A stretch of DNA of 64,000 bases from assembly GCA_943704425.1 (NCBI GenBank), contig CALSCP010002097.1, positions 34,908 to 98,907 of the forward strand, in the 5' to 3' direction. Origin of the DNA: Ministeria vibrans ATCC 50519. Taxonomy: Eukaryota; Opisthokonta; Filasterea. Positions 12,509 to 30,702 of the stretch are shown here, piece by piece (position 1 is the stretch's first letter; the number at the start of each line of letters is the position of its first letter). The notes below the pieces were generated by a model that did not search any database, had not been told where the DNA came from, and was given only the letters and a program-made list of their open reading frames with translations. The translations under genes and the position numbers were made by a program.

Positions 12509-13294
12509 ATGCCGCGCGGACCCAAGCTCCATCTCAAGCGGTTGAACGCCCCCCACCATTGGCTTTTGGACAAAGTCTCGGGTCGCTTTGCGCCCAAGCC
12601 TTCTCCCGGACCGCACAAGTCGCGTGAGTGCATTCCGCTCATTGTCTTCATCCGTAACCGCCTGAAGTACGCGCTGACGGGCCAGGAGGTGAAGCTCATC
12701 TGCATGCAGCGTCTGATCAAGGTCGACGGTAAGGTGCGCACAGACACCAACTACCCGGCCGGCTTCATGGACGTCGTGTCCCTGGAGCGCAGCAACGAGC
12801 ACTTCCGCATGATGTTCGACACCAAGGGCCGCTTCACCGTGCACCGCATCACCCCCGAGGAGGCGCGCTACAAACTGTGCAAGGTCAAGGCTGTGCGTGT
12901 CGGCGCCAAGAGCGTTCCTTGCGTCACGCTCCACGATGGCCGCACCATCCGCTACCCCGACCCGCTCGCCAAGGTCGCCGACTCGGTCAAGGTTGACCTC
13001 GAGACCAACACCGTCACGGACGTGATCAAGTTCGACACTGGCTCGCTCGTCATGATCACAGGCGGACACAACATCGGCCGTGTGGGCACAGTCGTCCAGA
13101 AGGAGCGCCACCCCGGCTCCTTTGACATTGTTCACGTCAAGGACTCGGCGGGCCGCTCGTTCGCTACCCGCTCCGGCAACGTCTTCGTCATTGGCAAGGG
13201 CAGCAAGGCCCTGGTGTCCCTCCCCAAGACCAAGGGCGTCCGTCTTACCATCGCCCAGGAGCGCGACCGCCGCTTCGCAAAGGCGTCTGCATAA
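12509..13294 (+). CDS. RPS4: 40S ribosomal protein eS4
   Basis: A 261-residue protein on the small-subunit body. It starts [18 protein letters not shown] and holds the S4-like RNA-binding segment ([12 protein letters not shown]), the central eS4 domain and the C-terminal KOW motif (about 13020-13110, [15 protein letters not shown]). Length and collinearity are those of eS4 across eukaryotes, with no intron in the coding region. Third codon positions are strongly G/C (GTC, AAG, CGC), as expected for a highly expressed gene. The start is at 12509 because the preceding bases look like a splice acceptor and the conserved N-terminus begins there. Confidence 0.97.
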   Translation: MPRGPKLHLKRLNAPHHWLLDKVSGRFAPKPSPGPHKSRECIPLIVFIRNRLKYALTGQEVKLICMQRLIKVDGKVRTDTNYPAGFMDVVSLERSNEHFRMMFDTKGRFTVHRITPEEARYKLCKVKAVRVGAKSVPCVTLHDGRTIRYPDPLAKVADSVKVDLETNTVTDVIKFDTGSLVMITGGHNIGRVGTVVQKERHPGSFDIVHVKDSAGRSFATRSGNVFVIGKGSKALVSLPKTKGVRLTIAQERDRRFAKASA

Positions 13295-13369
13295 ACAAAT
13301 CTCCCCACCACTTTTTGAGTACACAAAAAAGAAATATCTGTTCCAAAAAACTGAAATTAGCTATGAGAA

Positions 13370-13582
13370 GGAAAAAGAGAGAGGAGAAAGAAACAAAAGG
13401 CATGATAGAAAGAGAGAGAATGTTTATTTGAATGCAAAAAGATCATCGATGTCATCGGATGAGCCAAGGAAGACTAACCATGAGAAAGAAATGATAGAGA
13501 GGAGAAAGAAATGATAGAAAGAGAGAGAATGTTTATTTGAAAGCAAGAAGATCATCGATGTCATCGGATGAGCCAAGGAAGA
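13370..13582. repeat. Tandem duplication of the 3' end of the FBPase gene
   Basis: About 75 bases at 13401-13474 recur at 13509-13582 with only a few changes. Both copies, read on the minus strand, encode the terminal [12 protein letters not shown](L/F)AFK plus stop. The inner copy belongs to the active gene. The outer copy (13409-13473) has no upstream exon and lies in the 3' flank. Between and before them are GAGAAAGAAATGATAGA repeats. Confidence 0.85.
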
Positions 13583-15581
13583 CGGGAGAGCGCTCGTGGA
13601 TGGACGTGGGACAGACCTCGAGAAGACGCGACTCGCCTGTGGTCGCCTTACCGCCCGCCTGCTCGACGAGGAACCTGAGAGAGATCAGTGTGTGTGTGCA
13701 TGTGGAATGAGTGGCAGATTGGTCAGGGAGTGAGTTAAGTGCGAGATAAAGAGGATTGAGTGAGAGTTTAGTCAGAGAGTGAGTGAAACGGGTGTATATA
13801 TCATAATTATATAATTATATGTGTTAAATGTGGTTCTTACGCCATCGGCAGCGCTTCATACAGCACTCGCAGTTTTCCCTTTGGGCTTTTGGAATCTCCC
13901 GGATACATAAACACTCCTCTAAAATCATAACAAAATACACATTTTTAACGTTTCTGGCGCCTCGCTCAGTGTCTCTCAGTACCCGTAAAGCAGAGTGCGG
14001 TGCACATCAGCGACCATAGAACCCACGTAGCGCAATGAGTACTAAAATACCACCAAAGAAAATCAATCACAGCCATTCTCATATTGTGGTTGTTCGAACG
14101 GGTTTTCTTCCGCTCTCTTTTGGCGGGTTTTTGCACAGCTCGACATATTTGCGCGTCTGTTCGTTCCAGTACACCGAGTTTCCTTCGTTCACTGAGTAAA
14201 TTTTGCCGCGAGGTTTGATTTTGATCTGGTCAAAAGCAAAGTGAGAAATTTTAGGGAAGGGGCTATCTATTTTTTACGTCTTCGTGTGTGAGGATAAACT
14301 CTCCGATTGTGGTGTCGAGTGTGTAAGCGTGCACACCTGCGCCAAAGGACCAGACAAGAGACGTGGAACTACCGTACATACAGTAACCTGTGCGATGAGG
14401 GTTAGGGTTAGGGGGCAGGGTTACGGCTATAGGTGTTTTACCGGCCGCCACCAGCTCTGTGCCCGAGCGAAGCACATCGGCGTCCGATGGAGGCGATGCG
14501 CAGTCACTCAGGCGCTTGTACACTCCAAAAATGGTTCCGACGTTGACTCCACAGTCAATGTTGGATGAGCCATCGAGCGGATCGAACACCACGCCTGAAA
14601 CAAACACAAACGCAAAATGAACAATCGCTTCGTTCCTTCACATGTCCATCCCCAACGTACAGTATTCGCCGTTAGGGTGGTTGGCCACAAAGTGAGTTTG
14701 CTCCTCCTCCTCCGACACCATGACCGAGACAACGCCACTGCTTGCCAGTGCATTCACCATCTACACAACATCCACCTCCCCTGCTTGAGCACTCTCGCAC
14801 TCCTCACACCAAGTTTCTTCATACCACATCGTTAGAGAGCACATCCAACTTCTTCTGATCATCGCCGCTCGTGTTTGAGCCACCAGCCAAACCCGTCCTA
14901 ACACACACACACACACACACACAAACACAAAAGGGACGCAATATAAATTATTATGGCCCAACTCAGTCACTGTTTGCCCATTTCACGTGCAAATTTCCTC
15001 ATCCGTCACAATAAAAACGCGCAGGATGCGCGACGCACATGCGGAATCACATGCATGTGCGTCGGTCTGCGCAGTCCCAAAACAGCCGCGAACACACAAA
15101 GGATGAGTTAAAAATAAAAAAAAGAGGATGTTTGGTAGAGAGAGATTGAGAGAGCGAGAGAGAGAGAGAGAGAGCGCCTGAAACGACTCCGATTCGTTAG
15201 GAAACACGAGTACAGGTAGCATGCTGGCATGGGACAAAGGAGAGAGCGGCGATGAATCGCGAATGCAGGCGGGAAGGAGTGGAGAGCGAAGGGGCGCTTA
15301 CAGTCCGGCCAGTCCAGCCTTGCTGACCGACTTGGAGATGTACTTGCAGCTGAGAATCACAGACGACAGCAGCAGGGTAAAGTTGCCCTGCAATGCGCAG
15401 AGGAGGAGGAGGAGGAGGAGGAGGAGGAGAGAGAGAGAGAGAGAGGAAAACAGAGCGATCAGCGTGAAACTTCAAGTGCGATAATTCTTTTTCTTCTCTT
15501 TACCGTCGAGCCCTTGAACTTGCGCTGGAGCGAGATAAGGTGGCGCTGGGCAGTAATGAGGTCGAAAGCTTCGCTGTTCAT
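13533..15581 (-). CDS. FBP1: Fructose-1,6-bisphosphatase
   Basis: This gluconeogenic enzyme hydrolyses fructose 1,6-bisphosphate to fructose 6-phosphate. Ten exons: 15581-15504, 15387-15302, 14897-14825, 14760-14661, 14594-14442, 14387-14278, 14225-14100, 14041-13983, 13918-13841, 13674-13533. Conserved pieces in order: [23 protein letters not shown] (metal Glu); [14 protein letters not shown] (metal site DPLDGS); [82 protein letters not shown]. All motifs and splice phases are intact. Exons are short (57-153 bases), so no full-length ORF is visible without splicing. Confidence 0.95.
14398..14426. repeat. Short TTAGGG-like telomere repeat inside an FBPase intron
   Basis: GAGGGTTAGGGTTAGGGGG sits inside the 54-base intron at 14441-14388, which is just spliced around it. 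Two exact TTAGGG units plus partials. Confidence 0.7.
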
Positions 15582-15886
15582 GTCTTATTTGAAAAGTGTC
15601 GAAAAAGAGTGATCACTGGATTCAGGTCTAATATTTAGTTATTTACTATTTAGGTCAGTCCAGATCGTGAGTCATCGGTATTTATTCGGTCATAATTAGT
15701 TTGATTAGGAGAGTGTTCTGTTCTTGTTGCTCCTTAAGTCGCCGCCCTTCCCTTTCCTATTTTTGTTTTCCAGTTCAGAGTCTCCAAAAAGACGACCGAG
15801 GGGGGTCTTTCTTCCGTTCTGTTCGTTTTTACACAAGGGTTGATTATGATGGTTGTACACACACAGAAGTAAAAGGGACGGCGGCT

Positions 15887-16610
15887 CTACTTCTTCTTCT
15901 TGCCCTTGTCGTCCTTTTCGGCGACTTTGGGACTCATGAGCTTGCGTTCCTTTGGGGAGCGGGGGTCGGCGGGGATGGGGTTTGCAAGGAAGTGGCGGCG
16001 TGCGGTGGAGTAGGCCTCGTCGCGCAGGTAGTCGAGGAGCAGGGAGATTCCGTTGGAGTAGGCCTGTGCGAGCGGCTCGATGAACAGGTTGCACTCGAGA
16101 CGTAGCACGCGGTCCGGCGCTGTCCAGTCAATGTTGCACAGTTCGGGTGGGAGGAGACGCATGGCGTTGCCTTGCGCCATGAGTTCGCGTAGTGGACACT
16201 CAAAGAGCTCTTTGGGCAACTCGTCGATTTTGTTGTCGCGCACGGACAACACTGACAAGGTGGAGATCTTGCCCAATTCGACAGGAATTGCGGCGAGCTC
16301 GTTGTCAGCCAAGTAGACACACCGCAACGAGGTTGAGTAGCCAATATTCGTGCCAATGTCGGTCACATTGTTGTCCGACAAGTCTAAGATCTACATGAGT
16401 AAGTGAGTGAGTGTGTAAGTAAGTGTATGAGTGAGAATGAGTGAGTGTATAAGTGAATGAGTGAATGAGTGCGAGTGAGTGTGTGAGTGTGTGGGTGTGT
16501 GTGTGTGTGTGTGTGTGAGTTGAGTGTGTGTTTGAGTGAATGAGTGTGCAAGTGAGCGAGTGAGAGTGTGTTTGAGTGAGTGTGCGCGAGTGTCCGTCTG
16601 TCTGTGTCTA

Positions 16611-16654
<44 letters not shown>

Positions 16655-17003
16655 CATGGGGTGTACCTCGAGTGCAGCACACCCGCCAATACCGCGCGGC
16701 ATCGCTGAGATCTTGTTTGAGGCGGCAATGAGAACTCGCAGATGTTGAAGGTTGTTGAGAGACGGTGGAAGCAGCGTGAGCTCGTTGTCGTACACGTTTA
16801 ATACCTCCAAATGTGAGAGGGTGTTGATCGAGCTTGGAAGTTCTGCCGGAGAGAGACAGAGAGAGAGTTCAAGAGAGAGAGAGAGAGAGAGTTCAAGAGA
16901 GTTCAAGAGAGAGAGAGAGAGAGTTCAAGAGAGAGAGAGAGTTCAAGAGAGAGAGAGAGAGAGTTCAAGAGAGAGAGAGAGAGTTCAAGAGAGAGAGAGA
17001 GAG

Positions 17004-17064
<61 letters not shown>

Positions 17065-17494
17065 AGTTGTCGTCACACAAAAAACGGGAATCACTCAAAA
17101 AGCAGAGCTATTTCAATGTAGCCGCACACAAGAGCACGTGGAACGCATAGAAAAGGATTGCTACAGGACACCCACCGGGAAGAGACAGCGCTCAAGAGAG
17201 CGGAAAAGGGCTCAAAAGGAAAACCAAAATCGATTTTTGTTTGCGTCAAAAAAAGTGAACTCGCGAAAAAAGGAGAGCAGAGAGAGAGAGAGAGAGGGAG
17301 AAAGAGAAAGACATACCTACGAGTTTGTTACAGGAGAGGTTGAGGACAGTGAGTTCTGACAGATCAACAATGCTCAGTTCAAAGGGTCCTTGGTTTGCGA
17401 TCGATTTGCTGTGCAGCACTAGCTCGGTGACGTTCGACGACGCCGCGTCGTCCACTTGCTTGGCGACCGATTTGCTGCCGAAGAACGACGCCAT
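15887..17494 (-). CDS. Cytosolic leucine-rich-repeat protein (LRRC57/Ras-suppressor type)
   Basis: Exons 17494-17317, 16842-16667, 16390-15887 (phases 1 and 0). About 285 residues: MASFFGSKSVAKQVDD then seven or so plant-like LRRs (LTVLNLSCNKL, LEVLNVYDNELTLLPPSL, LRVLIAASNKISAMP, ILDLSDNNVTDI, LRCVYLADNELAAIP, LSVLSVRDNKIDELP) and a Lys-rich tail (DDKGKKKK). There is no signal peptide or membrane segment. Small all-LRR proteins of this kind act as scaffolds; the partner is unknown. Both introns are filled with simple repeats: TG (16496-16650) and GA (16850-17060). Confidence 0.8.
16860..17060. repeat. GA-rich microsatellite with GAGTTCAA interruptions
   Basis: A run of (GA)n broken at regular spacing by GTTCAA, ending in an uninterrupted (GA) tract of about 25 units. 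It lies in the first intron of the LRR gene. Confidence 0.9.
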
Positions 17495-17543
17495 TGAGAT
17501 AAAATCTAATATTGAATTTTCGTTTTCAATATGATACGAAATA
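17495..17543. promoter_or_regulatory. 49-base divergent start-to-start space
   Basis: The LRR start (17494, minus) and the AREL1-like start (17544, plus) are separated by only 49 A/T-rich bases, so the transcripts must share or overlap a promoter. No motif is recognised. Confidence 0.5.
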
Positions 17544-21825
<4,282 letters not shown>

Positions 21826-21836
21826 GTATGCATGTG

Positions 21837-21976
<140 letters not shown>

Positions 21977-22103
21977 TCTTTTTTGTGTTGTCTTGTCCTT
22001 TACCATTGACGTTTGATCGGTGTGACGGTGTGCTGCCCAGGGGGGAAACGGTGTGGCGGACGACACGTTTGTGATGCTAACGACGGGGTTGCTGTGTATG
22101 TAG

Positions 22104-24835
<2,732 letters not shown>

Positions 24836-24867
24836 GCATGTCTTTCTCTGTCCCCCTCTGTGTGTGT

Positions 24868-24906
<39 letters not shown>

Positions 24907-25310
24907 TTCGTGACATTTCAAGTGAAAGCTTTTCCTTTTCTTTCGTAAGAAATGCATGAAGCGACTTTAGTTCTCAAGATCAAACAATTAATATAGATTA
25001 ACTTATTTTTGATTTTTCGTTCACTTTTTTTTCTCTCCCGTGTTTGCACTTTTGCTGAGTATCATCGCATCATGTTGTAACACCGTTGATTGAACCGACT
25101 ACCTCCTTTTGTCGTTGTCGCTTGGATTTTGCGCGACTTCTTTTTTTGTGAAACACACATCACACGTGTGCGGAAATGCAGCCCTGCAAAGGACTGCCGC
25201 TCAGCCCATCATGACCTATGATGGGTCAAGGTAGCATTCTACCGAACGGTGGACGGCGATTGACCCGGGATTGAGTGGTAAGCGAGATTTTCAAATTTGA
25301 GTGTTTGACG

Positions 25311-25345
<35 letters not shown>

Positions 25346-25529
25346 AACATATTTTGTCTGGTGATGAAAGAATCTATGCACCACTCTGAAGCGATACGGT
25401 GAAGAGTAAATAGAACCTCTAAGAAGTCCTGAGGACACTATATGTTTTGTGGATATCCACATGTGTGTTTTTTTTTTTGTGTGTTTTGGGTTATTGACCG
25501 TTCTTGTGACATTGTAGGGCGATTCGCGA
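24836..25529. other. Intergenic region downstream of V-ATPase A
   Basis: Contains a TG repeat (24860-24905) just after the stop, A/T-rich sequence with possible polyadenylation signals, and a 35-base A run (25310-25344). Around 25170-25280 is a less repetitive patch with donor-like GTAAGC, but no coding exon could be supported. Confidence 0.4.
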
Positions 25530-26183
25530 ATGGCCCTCTTGCGGCGTCTCTTCTGCATTGGGGTAAGTCGTACGCTGAGTGTGTGTGTGTGTGTGTTCTT
25601 GTGAGATGATGAGCACTTTTATGACGTTCAAACCAGATCTGCTGCTGAGAAAGAAAAACTTTCGATGGCGATAGAATGTCTCTGATCCAAAACCATTGTG
25701 TGGTGTATTTTGCGTTGTGTTGTATTGTATCACCTCCCTGACTGACAATTGTGCTTCAGTTGTTATCTGTAGAGCAAAGGAAAGAAGTATGGACGGCGAT
25801 GCATCCAGGTAAATCACGGAGAGAGACAGATAGAGAGCGAATCCGTGTGTGTGCGTGCGTGTGTGTGTGTGTGTGATTGTAACTGTGGACAGGTGATGAC
25901 TCTGATAATTTGCGTCAGATGCTGCAACGGGCCAGTACCTTCCTCATGCCTGGAGGCGAGGCGTTCCCTTTCGAGGGGACACCCGATTGTGGCGCATGCG
26001 TGATAAATATTTCGTGTCTGATGTCCCCTTTTACTTTTTGGCGTGTCCAGTTTTTGGTTTCTCTCCTCCTCCAAACACTTACACATTTCTTTCCAGATAC
26101 ACACCGTGCTATTGACGTACCCCGGCCGGGCCTGCCGTTCTATTCACCTACAATACAATGAATATGAATCACTTTCCTTCTAA
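25530..26183 (+). CDS. Possible small four-exon protein, not recognised
   Basis: Tentative exons 25530-25562, 25760-25808, 25893-25999, 26097-26183 give a phase-consistent product of about 91 residues. It begins MALLRRLFCIG, has a central segment DDSDNLRQMLQRASTFLMP, and ends NEYESLSF. The N-terminus is basic/hydrophobic and could be a mitochondrial signal. Donors (GGG|GTAAGT, CAG|GTAAAT) and acceptors (TTCAG, GACAG, TCCAG) are good, but no family is recognised and the third donor (TGC|GTGATA) is weak. It ends 40 bases before the RGP1 start. It could be non-coding, or the tail of a gene with missed upstream exons. Confidence 0.33.
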
Positions 26184-26222
26184 TAAATAATAATAAGTTT
26201 AAAATTGTACTTTTATTTTACA

Positions 26223-27782
26223 ATGATCACAGTCGATGTGCAACTGTCACGCAGTGGCGCCTACTTTGTGGGCGAGATGATACGCTGTCGTGCGATTATA
26301 TCCAATCGTGGCACGGAAACAGGGACTCTGGCGGGTCTCTTTGCCCGTCTCCACTGCACTCGCGCCTCCAATCCCAAGTGGGTGAAGAAAGACTCACTGG
26401 TGACTTTTGACAAGGAACATGGGGCGGTGGCGGCCGTGGCAAAGGAGAGCGATTCACTTGAAATGCAGTCGACAGAAGCATTTCCCTGGAGAGCCAAAGG
26501 TGACCAAGCCACGTTGGATGGTGCCAGTTGGTGTATGTGTAGTTCATGCGTGCGTGTGTGGCGCATGTGCTGGTCTCGACCGTCTCACCGACGTGTTGTT
26601 ATGTAGACGGTTTGAGTGATGCGCAGTTGCTTGAGTCAAGTGCGCTCCATGAGATTGTGCGCGGCCTCTCACTGGCCCCGGGCGCCCAGGAGAAAGGTAC
26701 GAACAATGAGGGGGGTGGGCTGAGCGGCACAGAATGAACAACTCATGATTGTGTTTGTTTTAGCACTCTTTTCGTTTCGGCTCGCAAGCGATGTGCCAAC
26801 ACACAGTGGCCTGGCTATTGCCTACACCTATCACATTGCAGTCGCAGCTATTGTCGACGAAGACGTGCCTGTAAGACTCATGGTGCCCGTGCGGGTGTTC
26901 TATGTGAGACCAGGTAGGTGAAAGGTGCGACTGACCGCTGCTAACATAACAATTATGTGCGACGGTGTGTTACAGAGGCATTTGTGGCGTCACAAGCAAT
27001 TGAAGAGGAGGATATCAGTAATATGGAGAATCCTGTTCAAGATTGGTGGACAAGCAGCAATGGAGCAGCTCAGTAAGTGGATAGAATGGGGAAATTTACG
27101 CGTTGTGCGACGTTCTCGTTTGTTTTTTTCTCTCAGAATCACAGATGAACCACTAATGGAAACGCTACAGAACGCACGAATACAACTACGACAGCGGATG
27201 CGAAGAGGTGGAGAAGGAGGGGAAGGCGGAGGGGGAGGGGGAGTAGGAGTAGGAGGCGGGCCAGGAGGAGGAGGGGAGGGAGAGGGAGGGGACGGACGGG
27301 GAGTGGGCGCACTTGTTGATGCGATTGCGTATGAGGCGGCGACGGAGAGTGCCGCGCACGGCCGCAGTACGCACACAATGCGCGTTTCATTCCACGCACG
27401 CATTTACTTCTTTTATTTGTATTATGTGTTTTTTTTCTTTTTTTTTCTTTTTTTTTTTGTAGGTACGTATAATATTGGCAGTGGTCATTCACGCGTGTGT
27501 ACCTTCAAACTACGCAAGGTTCGAGCAAGACAACATTTTTTGTATCTCATACTCATCACCACCCCCTCCTTCTCTTCCTCCCCACCATCAGCCGTATGTG
27601 CGACTTGGGGAACTGTTTACTGGCACCTTTGACTTTTCACGGGCAACTGTGCCCTGTTTTCGTCTGTGTGTGTCTCTGGTGCGCACCGAACGACTCTGTG
27701 ACGAACTGCTGAGCGGCCCCTCCACACCCGTAAACGAAGCAAAGTGCACTGTCCTCGAACAACACAAAGTGTAAGAGACAGA

Positions 27783-27831
<49 letters not shown>

Positions 27832-28421
27832 GGGTGTGTGTGTGTGTGTGTGGGTGTGTGTGTGTGTGTGTGTGATAGAGAGAGGAGGAAGAAAGAAACA
27901 ACGTGATCGAGCGAAAAAGGGAGAGGAGAGAAACAAAGCGATCTAGATAGATAGATAGAGAGAGAGAGAAAGGAAGGAGAAAGGAACACGGTGATAGAGA
28001 GAAGATGATACACATGTAGAAAGAACCATAGCACTCAACGTCCCACTTTGCTTGTGCAGATGTGCAAATCACCGCAAATGTGACTTTGCTCTGGTTGTTC
28101 CCTTTGAAGAATCGCAGACGTTCAGCACATCACTTGGTACGAGTATTTTTGTGCACAGCAATTGAAGTGTACTTATGGTCGTACTGCGTTTTCTTGCGTG
28201 CAGTGAGTGTACAGTGGTCCATTCGCATTGACTTTGTAACACAGCCCCTCAGCGACACCACCACCAGTAGTAGTCATACACCCACTCTGGGTCCCACTCC
28301 ACCCACTGCCACTGCGCCTGATTCCCAGGCATTGCTCTTTGCCGCAGGGCCCGCCCCCCTCGCCGCCTCTCTCTTATCCTGGACCCTTCCCATCGTGGTC
28401 CTCCCTATGCCACCCTCGTAA
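26223..28421 (+). CDS. RGP1: RGP1 homologue, partner subunit of the Ric1-Rgp1 Rab6 GEF
   Basis: With RIC1 it forms a guanine-nucleotide exchange factor for Rab6/Ypt6 at the Golgi. Nine exons: 26223-26532, 26607-26696, 26764-26913, 26976-27072, 27137-27366, 27463-27518, 27592-27770, 28060-28136, 28204-28421. The arrestin-like fold is seen as VQLSRSGAYFVGEMIRC at the start, LAIAYTYHIAVAAI and VRLMVPVRVFYV, then YNIGSGHSRVCTFKLRK / VRLGELFTGTFDFS / CFRLCVSLVRTERL, VSVQWSIRIDFV and a final LSWTLPIVVLP, collinear with animal RGP1. An inserted Gly/Glu-rich spacer (27200-27305) is organism-specific. The intron at 27771-28059 is swollen by TG and the dispersed GTGATAGAGAGA repeat. Confidence 0.88.
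27785..28015. repeat. TG repeat plus dispersed GATAGAGAGA element in an RGP1 intron
   Basis: (TG)n to about 27872, then purine-rich sequence with several diverged copies of GAAACAAAGTGATAGAGAGA (e.g. near 27895, 27930, 27990). Confidence 0.75.
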
Positions 28422-28474
28422 CCTATTGAAGAAGCCAAACACTGTCCAGTTCTGTAATATGTAATATATAAAGT

Positions 28475-29658
28475 CTAGTGATGCGGCAGGAGCGTGTCAA
28501 GGTATTCGCGCGTCGCATCAGCAAGCACGTCCTCATGCAAGCGCAGAGGATTGTTGAAGAAGGATGCAGAGGCATCCTCGTCAATTAGATGTGTTCCCAT
28601 CAGTTGGAGCAGCCCGGCCTCGTCGCTACCTTCGTAATAGTACACACGCAGCCCAATGGGCGTGGCCAACAGACGAGTGAAGTATTGCAGGAACAACTAT
28701 GTAGGATGGAGAGATATTTCAGAGAGTGACACTGTGACGACCATCCATTGACACACCTCCTTCTTGTGCGCCATATGGCTGCCAGTAATGCCCACATGAA
28801 CGTTTTCCCACTCGTCTGTGCTCATCTGTGCCTTCCAGTCGAGCACCTGAAAGTGCACTGCGTTGAGCTGTGCAATCGCCGCCTGCTCGACATTCGCCTG
28901 CACATACGCCAGCGTCGACTGTGTGAATGCGTCTAGTTGAGCCCGTGTCACCGAGCCACTGCTCAATACTGACTGAAATGGGGGGCAAACAAGTGATTTA
29001 TTAGACTGAATAGTCTCCTATGCACAAAACAACTTTTAAGGCGTCTTTGTTTGTTATACCTTTTGAAACCCACTGACGACTTTGTACAGGCTCATCTCAA
29101 TTGCAACAAGAGAGGGCGGAAAGGTTGACGGCACAACGCCAGCAACGGCATCGGACAAGTCGATGAGACGAGTCAAGTTGCTCTTGACATCGACAGACAG
29201 AGGTTCGCCCGTCGCCTGTGCGGTCAACAGCACAAAGGTACACAGTGCCATATGGTCCATAATCTACGTTCTCTTTCGTCATGAGTCGGCGCGCTGTGCC
29301 GCAAACGCCTACCTTGGTGTTGGTGTAGAGGGGAGGGGTCACGTCGACCGTGGTGCGCGTCCCGTTGCGCAGCATGACGAGGTTGTCGCCCTCAATCAAC
29401 AGCACTGGACCATTCTGCCGTGCTCGCTGGCCCAATACCAGCCGCGTCGCATTGTAGACTCCATGAAAACTGCAACCATCACCGAGAGTGTCAGGGTTAG
29501 GACGGAAGAGAGCGCATGAGGGCGTACAAGTTGTTGAGTTCATCGAGAGGGTTCGAGGACATTGACACCTCAGGCGCAGACGAAAAAGGACATGCAGACT
29601 GCGCAGTGGCACTGATCGTAAAGAGAATGGCAAGTGTAAGCGATACACAACGTCGCAT
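28475..29658 (-). CDS. Secreted or luminal protein of unrecognised family
   Basis: Exons 29658-29528, 29469-29313, 29263-29060, 28971-28757, 28696-28475, phases consistent. About 308 residues with a clear signal peptide (MRRCVSLTLAILFTISATAQS) and no further membrane span. Visible blocks: NGPVLLIEGDNLVMLRNGTRTTVDVTPPLY, a helical middle, VHVGITGSHMAHKKELFLQYFTRLLAT, and RVYYYEGSDEAGLLQLMGTHLIDEDAS. Several N-glycosylation sequons occur (NATR, NGTR, NLTR). I do not recognise the family and propose no activity. It converges on RGP1 with 53 bases between stops. Confidence 0.75.
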
Positions 29659-30008
29659 GGTGAAACAAAGTGATAGTAATAAGTATTAATACGTAATAAT
29701 ATTTTTAATAGTGAAAAGATCAACAAAATTCCCAAAACTTTTCACCACAAAAGGGTTAAAACTCTGAATTGAGCCAGTAGTGTGACTGGTGACCCTACTT
29801 CTTAATCCTTAGTCTCCTTACAGAATACTGAATAACAATCTAATCTCTATTAGAGTGAGTTTCCATTTCAAAAGTTAGTTTTGTTTACAAATCATATCAC
29901 ACAATATACACACGAAGCGTGCACACGTCACACACGGTAAAGGGAGGGAAGGAGACTCTCGAGTCTCTTGTGTCTCCAGAGAAACGACTAAGACACGGTC
30001 AGATCGTG
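29659..30008. other. Short intergenic region
   Basis: A/T-rich promoter side of the secreted-protein gene and 3' flank of the neugrin-like gene. Nothing else is seen. Confidence 0.5.
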
Positions 30009-30614
30009 TCAGTAGTCGACGCCTCGACGAAGTTGACTCAGGCCGAGTGCGTTCACATCGCCCTGTCGTCGCGCTCGCTCCGTTTCTCCCGGCGTGTAAT
30101 TGCTCTTGAGAATTCGAACAATGGTGTCGTGGCTGACTTTGTAGAGGCGCGACAGTTGAGAGATGGACATCTTTTTCTCCTAGAGAGTGTGTGATGCACA
30201 ATGTTTGAGTGTGTCGCTCATTGTGTACGTTGCACATCATTTTTGTACGGTTGCCAGAACACGAATGTGTTCCATAGTCTCGTAGGGAAGCATGTTGCGA
30301 AAGGAGCGTCGCGGAGGCTTGCGGGGCCCTTCGGCTGGGGCGTCGTTGGCGTGCGACGGACGTTGAGCCAGTGCGATTTTCTCGTCGATCTTGGATGGGT
30401 CGCCAGCGACGACCACACGACGCGGGCCCCATGGTAAGACGGGATCTACCACCAACGTTGGGTCGACAGGAGGTGTCGAGGGGGCGGGTGTCTCTTCTGC
30501 TTTGTCTTTTGCGTGGGAGTCGACAGCTTTTTGGGATTTAGTCGCAAAGCAACGCTGATCCAGTGCATATCTCAACGCCACGCGCCGAGGTTGCGCGGTA
30601 GCCAGACGTATCAT
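30009..30614 (-). CDS. Neugrin/Rrg9-like mitochondrial protein
   Basis: Exons 30614-30249 and 30179-30009, phase 0; about 179 residues. The N-terminus MIRLATAQPRRVALRYALDQ is an arginine-rich amphipathic mitochondrial presequence. The core LPYETMEHIRVLAT...MSISQLSRLYKVSHDTIVRILKSNYTP is the neugrin/Rrg9 helix-turn-helix pattern: a short helix that counts amino acids before an HTH with an ILKSK/R-like end. Family members support mitochondrial 16S/21S rRNA or mtDNA maintenance. The start at 30614 is preferred over the in-frame ATG at 30689 because it restores the presequence. Confidence 0.75.
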
Positions 30615-30702
30615 AATGTAGACAGAAAGAGAGCGGGAGTGTGGGAGAGAGGAAAATGAATAATTGTTAATTAATTCAGTTTTTTTCATTTAGTTGTTTG
30701 TT

